From the NCBI RefSeq assembly GCF_018492665.1, contig NZ_JAFVME010000006.1, forward strand, positions 1 to 64,000: a stretch of 64,000 nucleotides of DNA. The letters are read 5' to 3'. The position numbers and the translations under genes were made by a program. This document shows, piece after piece, positions 27,947-35,691 of the stretch. Within the stretch, counting starts at the first letter, position 1; the number at the start of each line of letters is the position of its first letter. The stretch is from Pedobacter sp. B4-66. GTDB taxonomy: Bacteria > Bacteroidota > Bacteroidia > Sphingobacteriales > Sphingobacteriaceae. The notes beneath the pieces were generated by a model. It saw nothing but the letters and a program-made list of their open reading frames with translations. It ran no database searches and was not told the DNA's origin.

Positions 27947-30310
27947 TTAGTTGATGATTCTTTTTAAGGTTACTCCTACCCTCAGGGCCTTTAATCCCTC
28001 TACACCTTGTAATTCTTCTATTTCTAAATGCTCAACATCGTTATTCAATAAACCACGATTTTGAAGTTTTTTAATATATCCCAGGTATTCTCTTGACTCG
28101 GAGCTGTTAAAATACACTATAGCAATCTTACCTGGTTGTGTTAACCTTTCGGAGGTATCTTTAATATGAGCCTTGTCAATTCGTTTTTTAACCATCTGAT
28201 AGCGAATATTATAACTACCCTCTACATCAAATCTTTGTTCATCTATTCTAAAGCTCACATCAATAGGCTTATCATAAACAAAAATAAGCTGTGTCGTTTC
28301 CAGTGGTAATGAGAAATATGGTCCTAAATTACTTGTCGTTTGAGCAATCTCCGCCAGTACACTCAACTGTTTTAATCTGAATGTATTCAGTAAATCTTCA
28401 GGCATTGGGATTTTAGGTGCTATAGATTGTCCTACATAAATATCGAACTCTACACCATCTGTTCTGAACTTTTCGAAATAGCTTGGATAAACATTCTGAA
28501 TTTCTGCATTAAACTCATCAAGATGACGTGTTACTGCCACATTTATCATTTGCATACTTTTCTCGTAACGTTCTCTGTTTTCAAAAACCTTCCCGTTTAT
28601 ACCTGTGAGCGTAAAATATTTATCTATTATGCTTTTTATTTCAGGATAGTTATCCCGTAAATGATTTAGGGAAGCTGGTATTTGTCGCTGTAAATAATCT
28701 TCTGTCTTTAAGATTTCACGATCAGAAAGCTCATCCAGATCTTTGTATTTCCAAATTGCTGCCTCATAAGGTATTTCACTTTTCTTACAAGCTGAAACTG
28801 TATTTCTGATGGCTGTAAGCGTTTCTTCAAGGATTTCAAAATGAACATACAGATCTTTCCTTATTGCCGAATTACGCTGTATACTTGAGTTTCTAATATC
28901 TACAGCCCCATAAAAAGGAAATACATTTCTAAAGAAAATAGGCTCAATTGGTAAATTTCTATCTCTGGCACCTGATTGTACATAATTAAATGCTGCCTCA
29001 TGGAAGCGCCATTGAACTGAAGGCTGTAGTGCGGTAAACTTATCCGTAATTACATCCTGAATCTCATTATTAAAATCTATAATGATGTTATGGAATAACT
29101 GCGCTAACAGAGGAAAAGAAGCTTCTATTTTAGTAAGTGTGTTTCCATTAAATTTACTTGAGTCCTTTGTATATAGCTCCAGTGCCCCTACAAGTTTTCC
29201 ATTATAATATAACGGGAACAAAGCATACGATTTGATCCCTACCTCATCTAACAAAGAAAGCATAGGATAAACTTCATGCTCTTCGTCGGTTATATCTGGA
29301 AAAATAAGCGTACGCGGATTATCAAGATAATCTTGAATTAGATGCAAATACTCAACATCATCCTTTTCCCTTGCCAACTGTACTACTTTACTCTGAAAAC
29401 CTGATTGTTCATTAATCAGCAGTTTCTTATTGAGTTTAAGGTATGGAACCATACCGAAATTTATCTCATCAGATCCAACAAGCGTTTTTAAAGCCGTTGC
29501 AATATCTCTGCTGTGTTGTCCATTTTGAGATTCATTATGCTCTATAACCAGATTTTTAACGGTTTCCAAAGCATATTCAGCGGTAACATCCGTTAAAGTC
29601 ACAATAGATATACCCTCAATACTAAAAATATCGGGTGGTATTATCTTGGTCAATATCTTTAATGAGTTCCGTTCATCCTTAATATAGTCTTTAACGTCCT
29701 TTAAATTATATTCTGGTAGTTTAGTTTTTGCCTTGATATCCAAAAACCGAGTATCCACATTTAAGCGGTAATACTTGAGTAAATGAGTTTTAGGATCTAT
29801 AATAGACTTTACCGTAAACTTGTTGTTGCTTATAGAGAAGTTGTAAAACTTCTCCAGAATAAGATTATAAAAGGTTGATAGCAGACTTTTGTCCATCTCC
29901 TTTTTGGAAGGTAAACTCAGATCTGATTTTAAACTGCACATGGATGGCTCCATAAATACACTATAAAATGCATCTGTACCATAATGAAAACACGGAGAAA
30001 TAGGTGTACCTAGCGCCCAAAATTGTTGACCTTCATCATTAATAATAGGCGACAACGAGGTGTAAATTAATTCAAAAAGCGCAGAGTACTTCTTGGCATC
30101 CTCAGGAGCTATTGGATTTCTGAGCTCCGGATAATGATTAAATTGTTCCAGAATATATTTGTAGAAATTAATCTTGGCAGTTTTTTCCTCAATCGCTCTT
30201 CTTTGAACATATTCAATAAACGGGTTTAAGGACAATTTAATATCTGCACCTATCGGATGTCTTCCTGGTTCCTTTACTGTTTGATTTAGATTTAGCGTTA
30301 CTGATTGCAT
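27947..30310 (-). CDS. Large GAF-domain protein
   Basis: A 787-aa protein without signal peptide or membrane segment. Residues about 265-420 form a GAF sensor domain (EVYPMLSLLDEVGIKSYALFPLYYNGKLVGALELYT). The flanking regions are helical and unfamiliar; there is no kinase, cyclase or GGDEF domain. The protein would bind a small ligand or a partner. It directly precedes the kinase-barrel gene with a one-base gap, strong evidence for cotranscription. A -7 element is 79 bp upstream. Confidence 0.75.
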   Translation of the reverse strand: MQSVTLNLNQTVKEPGRHPIGADIKLSLNPFIEYVQRRAIEEKTAKINFYKYILEQFNHYPELRNPIAPEDAKKYSALFELIYTSLSPIINDEGQQFWALGTPISPCFHYGTDAFYSVFMEPSMCSLKSDLSLPSKKEMDKSLLSTFYNLILEKFYNFSISNNKFTVKSIIDPKTHLLKYYRLNVDTRFLDIKAKTKLPEYNLKDVKDYIKDERNSLKILTKIIPPDIFSIEGISIVTLTDVTAEYALETVKNLVIEHNESQNGQHSRDIATALKTLVGSDEINFGMVPYLKLNKKLLINEQSGFQSKVVQLAREKDDVEYLHLIQDYLDNPRTLIFPDITDEEHEVYPMLSLLDEVGIKSYALFPLYYNGKLVGALELYTKDSSKFNGNTLTKIEASFPLLAQLFHNIIIDFNNEIQDVITDKFTALQPSVQWRFHEAAFNYVQSGARDRNLPIEPIFFRNVFPFYGAVDIRNSSIQRNSAIRKDLYVHFEILEETLTAIRNTVSACKKSEIPYEAAIWKYKDLDELSDREILKTEDYLQRQIPASLNHLRDNYPEIKSIIDKYFTLTGINGKVFENRERYEKSMQMINVAVTRHLDEFNAEIQNVYPSYFEKFRTDGVEFDIYVGQSIAPKIPMPEDLLNTFRLKQLSVLAEIAQTTSNLGPYFSLPLETTQLIFVYDKPIDVSFRIDEQRFDVEGSYNIRYQMVKKRIDKAHIKDTSERLTQPGKIAIVYFNSSESREYLGYIKKLQNRGLLNNDVEHLEIEELQGVEGLKALRVGVTLKRIIN

Positions 30311-30388
30311 TGATATATTTGTTACAGCGCCTTAATAACAACATTAAAACCCTGAAATAAATTCTTTAATAAAAATAAAAAACCTGTT

Positions 30389-30396
30389 CAAAGGTA
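30389..30396 (-). promoter_or_regulatory. -7 element TACCTTTG upstream of the GAF/kinase-barrel operon
   Basis: The minus strand reads TACCTTTG, an exact match, 79 bases upstream of the GAF gene and downstream of the SdiA-type lipoprotein gene. It supports a promoter separate from that of the ppk1 operon. The 141-bp spacer holds no gene. Confidence 0.45.
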
Positions 30397-30451
30397 GCAC
30401 CTGTATTTACTAAATAAGTAAAACGAGGGTAATTATTTAACCGCCATTTTA

Positions 30452-31336
30452 CTACTCATTGGTTGGTGTATACTTAAACTTGATAATATTGCCATCCGTT
30501 AGCTCGTCTCCTTCGTTAGATATATATAGATTCAGGTCCTTATCAAATGCAATCCCTTCAGGCTGATTAAAGATAGATGAACTTAAATGGTGTGCCTCTT
30601 TTACATTCCACTTATCATCGGTTATGACCAGCAGTTTGCTTACCGATGAGATTATATACCACTCATTAGTTTTAGGGTTTTTAGCCATTGCCGAAGCCCT
30701 CAGGTCATTCTTGAATTTAGGATAAACTGCTTTAAGTTGTTTTAAATCAATCTTAAAGCTATCCAAAGGGATTAAACTATCCAGAGCTGGTTTGTAATCG
30801 AGTACGTATCCAGATACTTTTTTCGTCTTTTTATCAATCGGACAGTTTTTACACAAGATATATAGTCTGCTGGTAGCAGCATCTGCATACAAGCTTTCAT
30901 ATTCCGCCTTGGGCACCAAATGCTTCGTCTCCTTTACAAGATCAGCTTTTTCCTTAACTGTTTCCGAAAAAGGAAAGGAATAAAGGGCACCGCTACTTTT
31001 AAGAATAAATACCCTATCATGAAATATACTAAGATCCTCATAATCTCCTCTGGGACCAAACTTGGTATTCTCTTGATCTTTTACGTCCCATTTTTGTCTA
31101 AACACCTTACCTTCTTCATCCTGAATGCTGTAAATAGTATCGCTATTACTATCATGAAAGGTAATACCTGATATTTCAAGCAAACTTGAAGGCATATTGA
31201 ATTTATCGGGTTTGGTTAGATCGTAACCTTTAGGACTGGTGTATTTTCCCAGTGGATTTTTACAGGCATAAGCTCCAAAAAGAGCGAACAAAATAACAAT
31301 ACAGAAACATTTAGAGTAGATTCGCTTCATAAGCAA
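30452..31336 (-). CDS. SdiA-regulated-type beta-propeller lipoprotein
   Basis: A 294-aa lipoprotein (lipobox AYAC near residue 25; MKR at residue 3 is an alternative start). The mature part shows propeller repeats typical of the SdiA-regulated family: LEISGITFHDSNSDTIYSIQDEEG, DLSIFHDRVFILKSSG and GIAFDKDLNLYISNEGD. The family is periplasmic, may act as a sugar or lactone hydrolase-like binder, and has no proven reaction. It begins 7 bp after ppk1 and appears to be the last gene of that operon. Confidence 0.8.
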   Translation of the reverse strand: MLMKRIYSKCFCIVILFALFGAYACKNPLGKYTSPKGYDLTKPDKFNMPSSLLEISGITFHDSNSDTIYSIQDEEGKVFRQKWDVKDQENTKFGPRGDYEDLSIFHDRVFILKSSGALYSFPFSETVKEKADLVKETKHLVPKAEYESLYADAATSRLYILCKNCPIDKKTKKVSGYVLDYKPALDSLIPLDSFKIDLKQLKAVYPKFKNDLRASAMAKNPKTNEWYIISSVSKLLVITDDKWNVKEAHHLSSSIFNQPEGIAFDKDLNLYISNEGDELTDGNIIKFKYTPTNE

Positions 31337-31343
31337 TTTGATT

Positions 31344-33311
31344 TTATATTGTACTGGTATCTTTCAAAAATTTGTAAATAGATTCCTGAGCATTCTCTTG
31401 TAACTGTAAGTTAACTATTTTCATTATAATTTCCTTCAATTTCGCATCATACAATGGGAAACAGACTTCAATTCGACTATAAATATTACGGTTCATCCAA
31501 TCTGCAGAGCCCATGAAGATTTCCTTGTTCCCACTATTCTCAAAAATGAATATTCTTCCGTGCTCAAGATAACGGTCGACAATCCGGGTAACGGTAATGT
31601 TTTCGCTTAATCCGGGTTGTCCGGGTATTAAACAACAGATTCCTCTTACAATAAGCTGTATTTTAACTCCTGCTTGAGATGCTTCATAAAGTTTAGCTAT
31701 TAGGATCTTCTCTTCGAGGTTATTTAACTTTATAGTAATTCCACTGGCTATCCCCTCTTTGGCATTGTCAATTTCTCTTTGTATAAGGCAAAGAAATCTA
31801 TGCTGCAAATTAAACTGGGCTACTAGTAAATGTATAAAATCAATCTGATCCTCTAATGAAGGTGCTTTCTTACTTTTACTCAAAAAACCAAATAAAGCTT
31901 CTAGTTCTTTAAGTATCGGCTGATGGGAGGTAAGCAGAATTTGATCTGTATAAAATCTTGCCGTTGATTCATTTAAATTTCCAGTTGCCATCAAGCCAAT
32001 AAACTCTTCCTGCCCACTAATAACCCGCTTTGCAAGAGCAACTTTAGCATGTACCTTTAAATCAATACTACTGTACACAATCTTTACTCCTGCAGCTTTC
32101 ATTTGCTTAGCCCACTTAATGTTATTAGCCTCATCAAATCTTGCTTTTAACTCAACCAAAGCTGTTACTTTCTTGCCATTTCTTGCTGCAGTCATTAGTG
32201 CACTTACAATCCTTGAATTGTTTGCAACCCGATAAAGTGTAGTATATATCTCTTCTACATATACATCGTTTGCAGCCTCATTAAAAAACCTAAGTATTGG
32301 GTCATAGCTTTGGTAGGGAACATTTATAAGTAAGTCTTGCTTTAAAATAAGATTAAACAACGTATTCTTTTCAGAAATCGGAATGGATGATAATGATGGC
32401 CATTTGGGGTAACTAAACTCTTTGCCAGTTAATGGAAAACTATTTAGGTCCTTTAGATTATGGTATCGTCCGCCTTCAACAACGGAAGCCTTACCCAGTT
32501 TCAGTGAATAGATCAGGCGATATAAATTCCTTAAAGGAATACCAGGTTCAATTAGGAAACGCGTTGCAAAACCAAAATCACGTGTCTCCAGTTGACGTTC
32601 CAAAACAGTTGTAATATCCTCTTCAGATCCATTGTCAATTTTCAATTCCGCATCGCGGGTTACTTTAAGATTGAATACCCCCGTTATACTATCATTTGGA
32701 AATAGATATGATAGATTGTGCTTTATAATGTCTTCCAGAAATACAACATACTTATTTCCATCATGACCCAATGAGTACAGACGCTGTAAACTCTCTGAAG
32801 GAATGTTGATTAATTCAAGCCTCTCAGCGCCAACTTTATCCTTCAGTATTACCAACTGATATAGTTTATTGTTTTCCGCAAAAAAATCAGTTAGGTCTTT
32901 ATCGATACAAACAGAATAAATATAGGCTAGCACTTCGTTAAAGAACAGGTTTACAACCTGATCTGTTATTTGCGGAGGAATAGGTTTGTTATAGACCCAA
33001 TGAATGTCCTGTTTAGCCAGCTGAGGTAGTATTTGGCTCGCAATGATTGCTCCAAATTGCTCTTGTTGTCTATTAATTTCTGCTTTAGCAAGGGCATAGT
33101 TACCTGGTACGTCAATATCTTGTATATGCTCATCAACAGCCATTAATACCGGCATCCTCACTCTATAAAACTCATCCAGATTAGAAGAATATATAGAGAG
33201 GAACTTAATTCTTTCCAGAATCGGGACGGTATCTTTTGATGCTTCCAGAAGCACTCTTTCATTAAACCCAAGCCAGCTTAGATCCCTGTTAAAAAAAACC
33301 GTTTCAGCCAT
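31344..33311 (-). CDS. ppk1: Polyphosphate kinase 1
   Basis: Makes long-chain polyphosphate from ATP. The N-terminal signature FFNRDLSWLGFNERVL and SSNLDEFYRVRMP are present. The catalytic His421 is in IDLKVHAKVALAKR, and a second conserved His is in YLEHGRIFIFEN; GSADWMNRNIYSRIEVCFP completes the PLD-like core. At 655 aa it is a little short of the usual 690-720. It is 7 bp from the HD-PycTM gene above and 7 bp from the lipoprotein below, an apparent three-gene operon. Confidence 0.95.
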   Translation of the reverse strand: MAETVFFNRDLSWLGFNERVLLEASKDTVPILERIKFLSIYSSNLDEFYRVRMPVLMAVDEHIQDIDVPGNYALAKAEINRQQEQFGAIIASQILPQLAKQDIHWVYNKPIPPQITDQVVNLFFNEVLAYIYSVCIDKDLTDFFAENNKLYQLVILKDKVGAERLELINIPSESLQRLYSLGHDGNKYVVFLEDIIKHNLSYLFPNDSITGVFNLKVTRDAELKIDNGSEEDITTVLERQLETRDFGFATRFLIEPGIPLRNLYRLIYSLKLGKASVVEGGRYHNLKDLNSFPLTGKEFSYPKWPSLSSIPISEKNTLFNLILKQDLLINVPYQSYDPILRFFNEAANDVYVEEIYTTLYRVANNSRIVSALMTAARNGKKVTALVELKARFDEANNIKWAKQMKAAGVKIVYSSIDLKVHAKVALAKRVISGQEEFIGLMATGNLNESTARFYTDQILLTSHQPILKELEALFGFLSKSKKAPSLEDQIDFIHLLVAQFNLQHRFLCLIQREIDNAKEGIASGITIKLNNLEEKILIAKLYEASQAGVKIQLIVRGICCLIPGQPGLSENITVTRIVDRYLEHGRIFIFENSGNKEIFMGSADWMNRNIYSRIEVCFPLYDAKLKEIIMKIVNLQLQENAQESIYKFLKDTSTI

Positions 33312-33318
33312 AAGGTGA

Positions 33319-34530
33319 TTACATTGTTACCAGTGCAGACGCAACAATAAAGGCCAATACAGCGGCTATAATACCAAACATAAAAACACTGTATGCAATT
33401 CTTAGCAACCTGTATTTTCGGCCTAAAACTACGCCTTGAGCGTATACGTCTTTTATCAAACTGCCATATAAGAAATCACGATCGTCCATCATTTTAATCA
33501 TGCCACTTTCGTAATCCGGCAAGCTCATGCGATAGAAATTCCCAAAGAACAGCAGATTAACTCGTTTCTCCTTAATATCATCAGGCGTAAATATCCCAGT
33601 CGGGATTGAAGGTCTTGTTGCAAGAATAGAAAACACCATAGTAACCACGCAAATAATAAGCAGTAGTAAGGTTGGGATAATCAAATGAGGGTTGTCTTCG
33701 AGCTTACGCAAAAGCACACTCAAAATAACAGAAAGGATAATAGAATTTGTAGATATCATAATATGAGCCTTATTATCAGCCATATCACTTAAACGCTGGT
33801 GGTTGGTGGAGGTTATCCTAAACATAGTTTCAATACCACGACTCGGCTTATCACCCTTATTCTTCTTACTCTCTTTTGGCTCATTCTCTTTTGAAAGGTC
33901 AATTTTAGAAATTCCGGTTGTATCCACGTTTTGTTCTGTAATGAGTTTATGTTCCAGTTCTGCCAGATTCTGTGCCTTTTTTGAATTAAGCAATTGCTGA
34001 CAAAACTCTGTATGATAATGATGTGCTTTAAATAATGCTATTGTTTTGATTCTCCAGTCTGCCTTATCAATTTTATGTTTTATAAATGCTTCAGCTTCTT
34101 TACGCATTAGTCGATTCCGCTCCTTAAAACTATCGCTTCCCAGATGAAAAAGATCAGCGTCACAAACAATCTCCTGTAATAACCCTACAGGCGATTGAGG
34201 CATTTTAGTGGCCATAATACAACCTTTTACTTGCTCTATTATATCGGGAGTAACACCTTTATCCGATAAAAAATCGTTGGCTAAACTCGTTCCTTTCATT
34301 TCATGCTGACTGCAATCAAACAAGTACCCCATATCATGAAACCAACTTGACGCAACAACAATAAAAAAATCCTGATCCGATAACTGGTAATGATTAGCAA
34401 TCCTAACTACGTTTTCTACAACCTGTTCGGTATGGTGTAAATTATGATAAGTGAACCTTTCGTCTTCGTGAGACTGAAACAAGCTTGCAACATGCGCTCT
34501 AAGCAGATCTAATAATTCCCGGTATTGCAT
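33319..34530 (-). CDS. HD phosphohydrolase domain fused to a Pycsar-effector-like (DUF5706) membrane domain
   Basis: A 403-aa protein. Residues about 25-180 are an HD domain: TYHNLHHTEQV, WFHDMGYL (His65-Asp66) and IVCDADLFHLG (Asp124). A Lys/Glu-rich linker (about 211-231) follows. The C-terminal part has ADNKAHIMISTNSIILSVI (about 251-269), the hallmark of the PycTM/DUF5706 domain, with membrane helices near 257-275, 284-304 and 378-401. DUF5706 proteins are effectors of cyclic-nucleotide antiphage systems; no cyclase is nearby. The HD domain may degrade a nucleotide signal. It heads the ppk1 operon. Confidence 0.85.
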   Translation of the reverse strand: MQYRELLDLLRAHVASLFQSHEDERFTYHNLHHTEQVVENVVRIANHYQLSDQDFFIVVASSWFHDMGYLFDCSQHEMKGTSLANDFLSDKGVTPDIIEQVKGCIMATKMPQSPVGLLQEIVCDADLFHLGSDSFKERNRLMRKEAEAFIKHKIDKADWRIKTIALFKAHHYHTEFCQQLLNSKKAQNLAELEHKLITEQNVDTTGISKIDLSKENEPKESKKNKGDKPSRGIETMFRITSTNHQRLSDMADNKAHIMISTNSIILSVILSVLLRKLEDNPHLIIPTLLLLIICVVTMVFSILATRPSIPTGIFTPDDIKEKRVNLLFFGNFYRMSLPDYESGMIKMMDDRDFLYGSLIKDVYAQGVVLGRKYRLLRIAYSVFMFGIIAAVLAFIVASALVTM

Positions 34531-34583
34531 TTTTCAGTAGTTAGTAGGTACGGTATTTATTGTATAAATATGGGGGTTTAAAT

Positions 34584-35684
34584 TTAATCTGCAAACTTTA
34601 ATCTTGCCTTCATCAAAAATACATTATAAGGTTTCCACATCGACATCAGAAAATACAATTCATCGCTATTCTCACTTGCAGGATGCATAAATGCACCATA
34701 TAAACCTGGATACTCAGTTGCTTTTGCCAATGTTTTCTCAGTACTCCATGGCCCATTAATGTTCTCTGTATCTCTTAATACAATCTCCGCTTTCTTTTCA
34801 TTTAAATAGGTAATTACCCAACGCTTAAATTTTTTATTAAAAGCCAGAGAGAGCTCACCTAAGGGTGCATCTATTATTACATCAGCACTATTTTCTTCAT
34901 TTTTAACCCAACCTCTAGTATTATTCCAATATTCATATTCTTGCTGTTTTAAAATATCGGCTTCTTTGAAACGTGCTAGATGAGCAGAGCCCCAGCGTCC
35001 GGGAACAGTGCCGATCATGTACACAAAACCATCCTTTTTAGCATAGGTAACTTGCGCAAAGTTACTTAGGGCGCCAAAACCCACCTCAGTACATTTAACC
35101 CAATTCTGCCCATTATCTGTTGATTTGTACAAACCCGAATAATTTGTCGTCCAACTCCCAATACCACCCCATTTCCTTACATCCATATAATGAACATAAT
35201 CTGCACCAGCTGCATGTATTGCGGCAGTTGGAATAGTGGTATGGCTACCAGTTCCATCAATAATATGTGGACTTGGAACAATTTGATGTGATACCATCCC
35301 ATCAAAGGTCAATCCGTCCTTTAAATTTTTATCCGTAGATAAGCCCAGTACGTTTGAACGCCAATCACCAGCATTACCTGGCCCACCTTCATTTACTACT
35401 TTAAAGTCGGTACCATAAGTATCTCCAAAAAAGAAGCCTACTTTTCCATTCCTCATTTTCCAGGCTATCCCTAAATCTGTCCCTCCAACATTATAAAGCT
35501 CATTAGTTCTATTTGGATTCGGCAAAGTTTCTCCCGAAATGCTTTTACCTGTTACTCTGGATATGCGTTCCAAATTAAATGGGACAATATCTCTTTTTGC
35601 TGCTATAAACGCATAAAATGATACCGACAGCAAGCTTCCTGCTGCAATCAATATCCCGCTTCTGATGTACTTATTTTTTAACAT
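34584..35684 (-). CDS. DUF4185 protein, candidate secreted glycoside hydrolase
   Basis: A 366-aa exported protein with an N-terminal hydrophobic anchor (residues about 9-28). The body shows a five-bladed-propeller-like pattern and DUF4185 motifs: NVGGTDLGIAWKMRNGKVGFFFGDTYG, and PTAAIHAAGADYVHYMDVRKWGG. The family includes endo-D-arabinanases now placed in GH183, so a similar activity on a host or plant glycan is possible, but not all members are characterised. It lies 7 bp downstream of the SNF2 gene. Confidence 0.78.
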   Translation of the reverse strand: MLKNKYIRSGILIAAGSLLSVSFYAFIAAKRDIVPFNLERISRVTGKSISGETLPNPNRTNELYNVGGTDLGIAWKMRNGKVGFFFGDTYGTDFKVVNEGGPGNAGDWRSNVLGLSTDKNLKDGLTFDGMVSHQIVPSPHIIDGTGSHTTIPTAAIHAAGADYVHYMDVRKWGGIGSWTTNYSGLYKSTDNGQNWVKCTEVGFGALSNFAQVTYAKKDGFVYMIGTVPGRWGSAHLARFKEADILKQQEYEYWNNTRGWVKNEENSADVIIDAPLGELSLAFNKKFKRWVITYLNEKKAEIVLRDTENINGPWSTEKTLAKATEYPGLYGAFMHPASENSDELYFLMSMWKPYNVFLMKARLKFAD

Positions 35685-35691
35685 ATATCTT

